Positions 25,401 through 33,700 of a stretch of DNA of 64,000 nt are shown one piece after another. Each line of letters starts with the position of its first letter. Position 1 is the first letter of the stretch. The position numbers were made by a program, and so were the translations under genes. The stretch spans positions 5,062,460 through 5,126,459 of the forward strand of contig NC_087083.1 of the NCBI RefSeq assembly GCF_026151205.1, in the 5' to 3' direction. This stretch comes from Bolinopsis microptera (Eukaryota; Ctenophora; Tentaculata; Lobata; Bolinopsidae). The notes under the pieces were generated by a model. That model made no database searches, was not told the DNA's origin, and saw only the letters and a list, made by a program, of their open reading frames with translations.

Positions 25401-27826
25401 AATAATATAATGCTTACTTAATACGCTAATTAATAATTAATAATTAATACGCTAATTAACTGTTGACGAACGTCTCTTATTGGTTATTGACTCATACCAG
25501 ACTGATCATTTCTATCCTATTCACAACAGTAACTGTCACCAAGATGTAATTAGATCGAACGCAGAAATTAGATTGAACCGGTTCGATCTAGGAATTAGAT
25601 CGAACGCCGGCGCGGCTTTCAATGTATTTGTATATGTATCTCGCGCCAGCGTTCGATCTAATTCCTAGATCGAACCGGTTCGATCTAATTTCTGCGTTCG
25701 ATCTAATTACATCTTGGTTACAGTAAAGGTTTTTCTTCTTGCAATAAATCTAAGTTCTTGAGCTGAATTTCTTAGAAGTTTGAACTTGAAAGAATCTGCA
25801 GTTTTTAGATCAGCGTATGTCCATTTTGATAATGCTATCCCTATTTGATAACTATCGTTTCAGCTAAATATTATCAACAGCATCTATTAATTATTCTAAA
25901 GTAATCTCAATTTCAATCCTTAAATAACCCTCTAAATTGAAGTATTGAAAGATAGCCCTCTAAAATCTGATCATCTCCTTTTTAAAAGAGAAAGTGAAAG
26001 TACTCCCATTTTAAAAGAGAAAGTGAAAGTACTATCTCCCATTTTAAAAGAGAAAGTGAAAGTACTATCTCCCATTTCAAAAGAGAAAGTGAAAGTACAG
26101 GGTGGGCCAAAAGTCAGTGTGCAAACGTTGGGTCTTATACCTCCGCCGTGTTTTATATTTGAGAGCTGTTGCTTTGCAGATGGCATACTGTACTTACTGG
26201 TTCGAGGATTCCGTCGTCCAAATTTGAAAACTCGAATATTTTAGACCACACCCATTCAATATTAAAACACCTATATTGTTTTCTCTAAACATGCTGAACG
26301 CCTAATTTTTTCAGAGACGGTAGATTATCAAATGTTGCATATGATCTGAAAACATGAGGCAAAACGGATTAGAAATGACGAAGTTATCAAGCATTTTGTG
26401 TATCTCGTTAACAAAATTGACTGGGTGATTATGTGACACCGTGACACGACACCTTAATTGGGCACCCTTAACAATTCCCATAATGTTTAACGGGGTAGTT
26501 AACGGGGTCACCTTATCACGTGATTAGGTAAACCAATCACCTGATCACACGTAATGAATAAACTCGTTATGCTTCATATCTCGGTCATCTGAGAAGCTAC
26601 AGTTCTAATTCTTTCAGGACAAACGTAATTCGAATGGCCAAACACAATTCAATAACATTTAGCTTGATCCGACTATCCAAACTATCAAATAAATGTGAAA
26701 ATGAACCTCCATTTGAAAAAAATGAACGCGAATATTTTTCGAGTTGACAAATTTCTCGAACCAGTGGTGGTACTAAGTCATACCAGAAGGAAGTATTTCA
26801 ATTGGGCACTCAGTGACTGAGCTATTAAGGCCAACGTTTGCACACTGACTTTTGGCCCACCCTGTACTATCTCCTTTTTAAACAGAAAGTAAAAGTGTTA
26901 TCTCCCAGATAACCCAGAAGCATTGGACTCTTTATCGGAAAACGAGTTGTACGTTCAGATGGAATGCGAGAAAACTACCCACGTGACCACCCAAAAAATG
27001 GGAGTCACGTGGAATGAACAATTTACCGTATATCTGGTATCCCCCGTGACGGCCGCTCTTCATGTTAAGGTTAGCAGATTAGATATTATTATTTTTTGTT
27101 TGTGTGCAACATTTATTTGCTAATTTAGGATGTGCTTAAAACTTAGATTTGAATTTTAGATTACGCTTATTTTAATTCATTGGCGAGTTTTTTTATTAGT
27201 TGTTCTAATAAAGGCAAGTATTTCCTTTACTGGTGTGGATTGTTGAAAAGTATGGAATTTTAAGTTAATTTTTTCCATCGCATTTTATTTCAAATGTTAT
27301 TGACCGATTTTGGATTATTTTGAGAGAGACATTGAACATTTTTACACGCTATCCTCGCATTTATTGACGATGTAACATCTCTCTTGCAGGTGTTCAAAAA
27401 GAACATGATTGGATCAACTCTGGTGGGAACGAGTTCCATCCAACTACCAGAGTTATTTGGCAGCGTCAAAACCATTGATGATACGAGGGACAAGGAATTC
27501 AACATGCAATTGGTACATTCCCTTCATTCCTTAAATTCCTTGTTGCTAGGAGACAGTTTTAGTAGCTATGTAGTTTTGAGTCCTTCAGCTTTTGCTTACT
27601 CTTAACTGAAGACGGACTTGATTTAATTGCTGATATGTTTGGTAAAGTGTGATCTCTCTATGGAATTCATAGAGAGATCACACTTTATCACACACTTTAC
27701 CAAACTTCACCCCATTTAATCACACTTAATCACTTTATCTCCCCGCAGAAAGATAGGCACGGTCTCAACCTAGAGATCCATCTGAGGATGAAAGCGAGCT
27801 TTTACACAGACCTAATGGAGATTTAA
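6125..27826 (+). CDS. capn5-like: Calpain-5/6-like protein with no catalytic residues (pseudoprotease), 16 exons
   Basis: Exons: 6125-6292, 6473-6601, 7145-7258, 8365-8506, 8824-8960, 9182-9277, 10431-10524, 10723-10815, 11111-11238, 11740-11913, 18631-18739, 19084-19174, 24502-24617, 26909-27069, 27390-27512, 27749-27826. All joins keep frame and sum to 650 aa, close to calpain-5. The MF start with a Cys about 20 residues on, [34 protein letters not shown] and [13 protein letters not shown] identify a calpain protease core plus domain III. Exons 13-16 form a C-terminal C2 domain, as in calpain-5/6, and there are no EF hands. In the active site, ungapped local alignment puts Lys71 at the oxyanion Gln, Pro77 at the Cys, Ala258 at the His and Ser281 at the Asn. 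The fold is kept and catalysis is lost, so a scaffold or regulatory role is inferred. Intron 10 holds a GPCR gene on the other strand. Confidence 0.85.
6346..6450 (+). repeat. Short tandem repeat in calpain-like intron 1
   Basis: Degenerate 10-11 bp units of the type TTTGACCACC and TTTAACCACC, running almost to the acceptor of exon 2. The units double as a C/T-poor tract directly before the splice site. Confidence 0.7.
6691..7010 (+). repeat. Interspersed repeat family, longest copy in the window
   Basis: It starts near TACTAGAAAGCCCGTGG and ends near GAATTATAGTA. Pieces of the same family recur at about 48290-48375, 49651-49825, 54040-54190 and 55590-55815. They share AAACACAACGTAAT, ACCGATAAAAA, TTGCACGTG and GCACGTGGGCGGTCGTACA. 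It has no coding capacity and looks like a SINE or a degraded non-autonomous element. It lies in calpain-like intron 2. Confidence 0.6.
7478..7792 (+). repeat. 21-bp minisatellite, about 15 units, in calpain-like intron 3
   Basis: Units of the form GGCACCACGCCTCCTTTACA follow each other nearly without error; variants swap TTTACA for TTCACA or TTAACA. Since 21 is a multiple of three, long false open frames appear on both strands. It is not coding. Confidence 0.9.
9078..9162 (+). repeat. Tandem TTAATTACTAA repeat
   Basis: About eight 11-bp units in the intron before calpain-like exon 6. A related 11-bp tandem (GGGTTTAATAG) lies at 8527-8570 in the preceding intron. Confidence 0.8.
10338..10404 (+). 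repeat. GTGAAA hexanucleotide microsatellite
   Basis: Eleven near-perfect GTGAAA units, 26 bases upstream of the calpain-like exon 7 acceptor at 10431. The serine/leucine-rich frame on the other strand is an artefact of the repeat. Confidence 0.85.
13163..13526 (+). repeat. GTGTTATTAGAAG minisatellite
   Basis: About 25 units of 12-15 bp (GTGTTATTAGAAG, GTGTTATTAAAAG, GTGTTATTA) arranged in higher-order groups of roughly 90 bp. It lies in calpain-like intron 10. Confidence 0.85.
14259..14360 (+). repeat. TTATCTACATTG tandem repeat beside the GPCR gene 3' end
   Basis: Eight or nine 12-bp units alternate between TTATCTACATTG and TTATCTGCATTG. They end about 60 bases beyond the stop codon of the antisense GPCR gene, so they may lie in its 3' UTR. 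Confidence 0.75.
14417..15788 (-). CDS. Orphan class A-like G protein-coupled receptor, two exons
   Basis: Exon 1 is 15658-15788 and exon 2 is 14417-15521. The join creates an Arg codon and gives 411 aa. Exon 1 carries a short N terminus ([14 protein letters not shown]) and TM1 with the conserved Asn in GIITNGIS. Exon 2 starts in loop 1 ([12 protein letters not shown]), and TM2 has the usual LNICDLLI Asp. TM3 ends in SATRM where class A receptors have DRY. TM6 lacks CWxP (FNALWIVLF). TM7 ends in NSAVDPIVY, an NPxxY variant with Asp. A Ser/Lys-rich tail follows and could be phosphorylated. No ligand family can be named. The gene lies wholly inside calpain-like intron 10 on the opposite strand. 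Confidence 0.75.
15812..15835 (+). repeat. AGTAA pentamer run upstream of the GPCR start
   Basis: Four or five AAAGT/AGTAA units, 25-45 bases upstream (minus strand) of the proposed GPCR ATG. No other promoter element was recognised. Confidence 0.5.
18757..18854 (+). repeat. TTATATATTAAG 12-bp tandem repeat
   Basis: Eight nearly perfect units, immediately after calpain-like exon 11 (ends 18739). Confidence 0.85.
19504..19812 (+). repeat. 41-bp tandem array carrying a CCAAT box and an E-box in each unit
   Basis: Seven full units and a partial eighth lie in calpain-like intron 12. Each contains AACCAATGAGAGGG, a CCAAT-type core with flanks like those bound by NF-Y, followed about 20 bases later by the palindromic E-box CACGTG. 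The spacing is fixed. One unit has CCGATG and one has CTCGTG in place of the core. Whether it acts as an enhancer is inference; the array itself is plain. Confidence 0.85.
20404..23885. mobile_element. Foldback-like structure: 169-bp satellite arrays in inverted orientation
   Basis: The left array (about 20444-21845) has eight units of 169 bp, each starting near GGTACAATATTTGACGAAAG; six consecutive spacings are exactly 169. The right array (about 22895-23830) holds five or six units of 169-171 bp of the same sequence in reverse complement. About 1 kb of TCC/TTCC microsatellite separates them. The outer ends are also related: CTTTCTGTACCAAACTGTACC at the left mirrors GGTACAGTTTTGTCGAAAG at the right. 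Long terminal inverted repeats made of tandem units are typical of foldback (FB/Galileo-type) elements. No transposase frame is present. The true end points are uncertain. Confidence 0.65.
21899..22890 (+). repeat. 1-kb polypyrimidine (TCC)n tract
   Basis: Almost pure C/T on the + strand, made of TCC, TTCC and CAGTCC units, between the two inverted satellite arrays. The long Leu/Pro/Ser frames across it are artefacts. Mirror-symmetric purine/pyrimidine runs of this kind can form triplex DNA. Confidence 0.9.
25532..25724. repeat. 193-bp near-perfect palindrome (hairpin MITE)
   Basis: Two arms of about 80 bases (left from ACTGTCACCAAGATG, right ending CATCTTGGTTACAGT) pair with only a few mismatches around a central loop near CAATGTATTTG. 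A TA lies at both outer edges, as for Tc1/mariner-type insertion. It is in calpain-like intron 13. Confidence 0.75.
25981..26097 (+). repeat. 34-bp tandem repeat interrupted by a MITE
   Basis: About three and a half units containing AAAGAGAAAGTGAAAGTACT and ATCTCCCATTT. The array resumes after the inserted element (26867-26910, TATCTCCTTTTTAAACAGAA), which shows that the element landed inside it. Confidence 0.75.
26098..26864. mobile_element. 767-bp non-autonomous DNA transposon (MITE) with 34-bp terminal inverted repeats
   Basis: The left end CAGGGTGGGCCAAAAGTCAG (26098-26131) is the exact reverse complement of the right end (26831-26864) over 34 bases. TA flanks both sides, so a Tc1/mariner-type origin is likely. 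The interior shows no transposase. Similar but decayed text (ACAAGTCAGTGCGCCAACG) occurs at 49302 and 55131. Confidence 0.85.
27643..27687. repeat. 20-bp stem, 5-base loop hairpin in the last calpain-like intron
   Basis: TAAAGTGTGATCTCTCTATG, loop GAATT, then the exact reverse complement. Further out, GTTTGGTAAAGTGTG and CACACTTTACCAAAC form a second, wider inverted pair. Confidence 0.8.
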
Positions 27827-30743
27827 ACTTCGCAACTTTTAGACTTAAATATAAAGTGGTATTCCACAGGCATTCATGGTATTCCTAACTCCTGGAAATA
27901 CTAAAGTTCCGTCTTCAGAGAAAGAATGCGGATCAGAAGATGTGCTGAGAAACACAATTTTAGCTCGGTATATTTTGATGTTTACTAGCTATTTGATGTC
28001 TTGATAAATAGACACATGTTAATAGGATTCTAAAATTTTATTATGATAACTTTTGTGTGGTTTGGCTTTAGAATTTAGACTCTGTACAATGTCATCAAAC
28101 ATCGAACAATATAATACTTTAAAAAGTGGTTAACATTTTATCAGTTTTTGGCGAGAATTTACTAATTTTTTTGTTATAACTAATTTTTTGCTTTATGGAT
28201 TGAGGATAACATTTCACATTGGGGAGGGCTGTATGAATATTATTATATAATTATTTCATCGGACATATCCTAGGAAATATAAACGGAAAAGTTTTACAAA
28301 TTGCTTTAAAATTAATGTGAGAGAAAGAAAAAGCATTGAGATTAAATAATCCGTGTTTCAAATCAGAATATAAAAACATGAAAATTGCAGGAAGGCTTCA
28401 CCAAGTCAGCAAAATTCAAGTGGAATGGATAACCTGTAAATATTTTGTTAATTTAGTATTTGGTTACCTATCTAAATAATTGATGCACAAATCTGGTTTA
28501 AAGTTCATATTCAATATTTAATTGATAAATGGTGTTAATTTTTTCTTAGATTTAGAAATTAAATCTGAATTGTGATTTTCAACCGGATTGATCATTGATG
28601 CATTCCTCATAATTCAACATCGTTGGAAAAACAGTGGTATTATTTGGTTCCTTTAAGTGGAGGCTGTCAAGGGGATTGTCTGCGCAATTAACAGGTGATA
28701 CTGATAACCGTACAAGTCAATATTTGCTTGAAACAAAGTCGTCGATGACTTTGGACTTACAAAACAACTCGGCGCGCGCTTTGATAAGTTTCAAACCTAC
28801 AGCTGAAAGTTTGATTCCGGTCGAAGGAAGTTTATTGAAGATTACAGAAAGCTTTACCAAACGAAAATTCAGATTTTCTAAATCACAAACTCTGTCCCAT
28901 TTTCAAATATGAAAATTTTGCGAACAGTAATTGTCAGATTTGATGGATGTTTTGGCCAGAGACCAATTAGTCAGCTAACTGATGATTACTGGGCCGCGCT
29001 CAGCCTGTCATTCCGCCGAATCTCTATTCTATGTTTATGAACGTAATAGCCTGAGGTCCCCAGGTAAACTGATGATTGTATCTCCCTGTCACTGTCCCAT
29101 GCAGGTCTTGTCATACGTTGTATGAGGCCGCTGCGCACGGGCGCGCGGCTCCCCCTGTATCGTTAAAACTCTACATGCTACAGTGAAGGGTGACAGTTAA
29201 GTGGGGGTCACCGCGTGATACAAGGCAGGTCCCTGTCCAGCTCGATGGAATTTTTGCCCAGATGCCAGACACCAATTTATTAGTAGTAAGTAGGCAGTGC
29301 GCCATCGACAATAAAACGCGCGCGCTGACCATTGAATGGTTTTTTAGCTCTTATTTCGGCCAGCACATTATTTTGGAAACAATCAAAAAGTTATAATACT
29401 TCCCATATAACAATTTTGTTGAAATTTGGTCAGCTTACGTAAACACTTATGTTCTACTGAACCTAATTTAGTTTGAACAATTTCGATGCTCAGAATTTGA
29501 GTTATCAACGAATTTCTACCTATTTTGTCATTTTTAGACCTCTTAATCAAGGCCAATCTCTCCCAACTAAATTAGGTTCGGTAGATAAGTATGATTGAAA
29601 GGTTCTGACAAATTTTCAGCATGATTCATGTTTAGGAACCGAAGATATGACAGAATAATACGACAAAAATCAACAAATTTCGTCAAATTACGCGACTTTT
29701 ACACCTAATTTTGCTCCAAAAGCCGCGCACCATCAAATATGGCACCTAGGCGAAACTCACTGATCATTCCTTCGGCGGCGCGCGCTTCGCGCGCGAAAAG
29801 TGGCATGCAACGTATGTCAAATCATTCCAAAAAGGTATAATAAATTTGGTACTGTGAAAATTCTCACAGTCTCTAGAAAACGATGGTACAAAAATTTTGA
29901 AAATCCGAGCAAGTTTATTTTTATCGTGCACCGCTTATTATTAGTTAATTGATCATGATGATATAGTTAAAACCAAATTGTGAATTAGAACTGGAAGTCA
30001 AATCTTTCGACATAATAGAAAAATAATTTTCAGTTTTTGAAGACGAAATTTCCCCGACCGAATTTTCTTGCCTCACGTTGTACTTGTATTTGTAGGCCCG
30101 TACGAGTGCGCGGCTGTAAGTGTATCCAATATCGTGGCTTTCGCGAGTGAAATGACAATGGGGGTCACGACGTGATAGTGATACAAGAAATTTCTCCGAC
30201 TGAATTATTTACAGTTTTGACCGAATTCTCTCCAGAAACCAATTAGCCAGTCAACTGTATATAATATAAATGGAATTATATAATTATAAGCGACAAGAGA
30301 AACGCCATTGTCCGACCTGAGGACTCCTTAAAGTTTGATTGACGATGTCAATCCATCGAGATCGTTGCTCGACGATGCGAAGCAAGAATGCAAATGCTAG
30401 TTCGCGGCGCGTCGAAGTCCTCTAACTTAAAGTTAAAGTTAAACTGCATTAAAATTAAAATTAAATATATTCCTTCTGTAACGTCCTCAATAAATAAATT
30501 TAATTGTAGTTGTGAAATTTATGTGCACGATTGTTTATTTGTAATAGTTCTGGCCTATTATCGAAACGAAGATCAGAAAGCTGTTTTGGAATTTATAAAA
30601 CTGGAAACTGAAAGATAATAGGTTGAGCTTGATACAGTTATAATAATTAAATCTCAATTGCCCAAAGTAATTTTAAAATCCAAGACTCTACAATTTTCAT
30701 CTTTATTTTCTTCTTCGATTTCCGGACAGCTGATTTAGATTTT
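27827..30743. other. Intergenic region between convergent genes
   Basis: It separates the calpain-like stop from the helicase stop. Small open frames at 28634-28912, 29190-29396 and 30388-30618 show no recognisable motif or splice context. GC-rich patches with CGCGCG around 29140, 29310 and 29775 stand out from the AT-rich background and may be relics of a repeat. I cannot assign a function. Confidence 0.5.
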
Positions 30744-33700
30744 TTAAATCTTTGAACTTCCCGTCCTTGCAATTGCATCAGGTTTAACTTTATTTGATTT
30801 CAAGTTCGACAGTGAATTAAATTCTGTTCGCTTCTGTTTACTTCCTCTATTTGAATTTTCGTCCATCTTCTTATTTTTCTTCCTCTTCTTCAATGGCTCG
30901 GGAGAGTTAGCACCGTTTTTGTCAGATTTCCGTTTGTTTCTAGCTTTGTTTTCCCCAAAATCGTGAGTATCCAGATGAAGGAGTGCTTCCCTCATGGCTA
31001 GGGAGACTGGTTGGAGGATCTTGACAGATTCCTCGTCCGACATGGTTGTTTCTTCTAATTGTGTGCCTACGGAGGAATGTTGTTTTTAGTATATGGAATG
31101 CATGAGTGGTGAGAATTGTATGTCAGTGAAAAACAAGGTACACGTACTCAAGTTCGACACGCACTCTAGTAATAGACACGTACTGTAGTTCGAAAAACTC
31201 GTACTCCGTTTTATAGATCTAGATTATAGAGTACGCTATGTAAATATCTACTCTTTATATACCACACTTTATATTATCACAAACGACTAGTAACCGAGTA
31301 CCGGTCTGGAGATTTGGCTGATGAACCGGAGACAGTCGGATCAATCTATTTTCCTGTATTAAGATATTACTTCGGTCTTCAAAATGAAAACGAAAGTGCT
31401 AGAAACTAAAATCTAAAAAAATCCTATTATATGTCTATTATATGTCTCACCAATGGCAGCTTCGATGGCTTGAAGTCGTTCAATGTCGTACTGTGTTATG
31501 ATAGTGACCGCGCAGCCACCGGCACCTGCACGTGCAGTTCGGCCCACACGGTGGATGTAGTCTGTTGGCGCAGAGGGAGTGTTGTAATTCACTACGTATG
31601 AGACTGTCGGAATATCCAAACCTCTGAAAATGTTTTCTGTTTTAAATTAGTATATGTTTGATGGTTAGAAATAGAAAGTTAAAATAACTAAGATATATTG
31701 AAATTGAAATTTTACTAAAAAATAAAATTAACCTGCTAGCAACATCAGTAGCTACGAGTATCTTCACAACACCACACTTGAATTTGGCGAGGGAAGAGAG
31801 CCGCAAGTTTTGGTTCATCTGAGAATGTAGTGCCGTGCAAGGGAAACCTGCGGTAGTTTAATTTATACAGTAAAACCCCGATATGTTAAACCCCGATTTA
31901 CCGCGCCCCGGTATACCGCAAACTCCGATTTACCGCAGCCGTTTCCTTCCCCAAAATAGGACTTAAAATGCAATATGTAAACAAAGAAACCCCAATTTAC
32001 CGCGGATGTTTCTTTCCCCCAAACTCTGCGGTAAATTAGGGTTTTACTGTGCATTGTGTATACATTTTAAACTATTTTTGAGAATTTCATAGTTTATGAA
32101 ATAATTGAGTAATCGTGAGATTGTTTGTGCTGTTTTTAAAACATTTCAAGATTTTCAACTAAGAATAAAGATTATCCTCCAATCTATTACTATTAGCAAG
32201 CAGTAACAGTTGATTAATTCTAAAACTCATTATGGAATGAACAATGACGGAACAGTTGTTTCATCTACTAACAATAATCACATTTTTCAAAAGATATCGT
32301 TAAAAGTTGGACGTTTTTCTTATTAGTATTACACCATTTGAAAAGGATTGATATAATAATGAATAATTATTAATTAACTTGTTAACTAATTAATTAGTCA
32401 GGGTCACTATTGTAGAAATTCACGACGCGATAATTCGTAACAGGAAACAGGAAAACAGGATTGCCAAAACTTATCTTCAAAAACTTAAAAATAAAAAGGC
32501 TTTTCTTGAGAATTTACGTTCCTTTAAGTCAACCCACGATATTGACAAATTTTCCAGCACATGAGGATACGTCATAATAAGCTTTATCTCTTAAACCTAA
32601 GAAGTTTGATAAAAGGTAAAACAAGCTGAGCTTTAAATCCTTGTTTCTGAATATTTCTACTGCAACTGGTATTAAATCTGAACAGTTGTCTGGCAGTAGC
32701 TCGACTACTCCGCATATCAAAGAACTTGTAATAATCCCGAGAGAAAGGGTTCCCAGACTCCCAGTGTGGTACCTCATCAAACTGACCCTTCTTCAGATTA
32801 TCCCTAAACTGGTCTTCACTGATCCTTCCTTCAGCTAATAGTCCTCTCTGTGTGATCAGAGCTTTGAGGAGTAGAGCATTAGGGACCATAGTGCCCATAC
32901 CTAAACCTCCTAACCCATAAACCATGGCCATGTTGGCTGCCGGAGCTGAAAGTCGCATGAAGTTCTGAGCAGTGACACCTCGTGAACATGTCCTCACAGA
33001 TATTATCTCATATTGTATCCCGGGGGTATCAAGTTGCAGTGAGGTACCGAAAACTGTGTTGATAACGTTTAGAGCTGTCTCTGGGTGGCAGTGCCTGTAA
33101 GGGAACAATCCCCCACCTGAAGCCTGCATAGCAAACACGTGATAGGGTGTTCCGGAGATGTCCACCTCTCGCTCTGCTAACATCAGGTACCGTTTGTTAC
33201 CATATCCGTAGTCATCTCGGAATTTGCTCAGCTGAAAGTCAGGAACTTTGGTTTTATCTATCTTAATGAGAAAAATCATGGTGTTTGCTGTAGCTAACAT
33301 CATTTTCTCCATCAAGTTTGAGGGTTGAAAAACCCTGGTTAGTCGCCCTAACAAGCTCTGATTATTCCCTGGTTGTACTCTAAGTGTAGTCATTGAGGGA
33401 CCCAGTGAGGTTATCAGAGAGTTAACCCCTGTGGTAGACATCTGGCCGGTAACGGTGTCCTCCCACCTTACTCTGGTGACCTGACAGTCCTCACCACCTC
33501 TCACTGGTTTAACAAGGATACTCACCAGCCTGCTCTGACTTCTCACCTCACCTCCACCACTGATAATATCTTGTTCCATATCTTCATCAATACTCATGGG
33601 AAATGCCCCACTTCCCGGTCTCTCTGTCAAGTTAAACACATACTCAGGATCATATCCCCGATCTAATGTCTCTTGTTTTGATAAAACTCTTTCTTTAATG

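Noticed and set aside
28634-29396. Two small open frames after the calpain-like gene
   Set aside because: No recognisable motif, no splice-site context, no repeat in the window; chance frames cannot be excluded.
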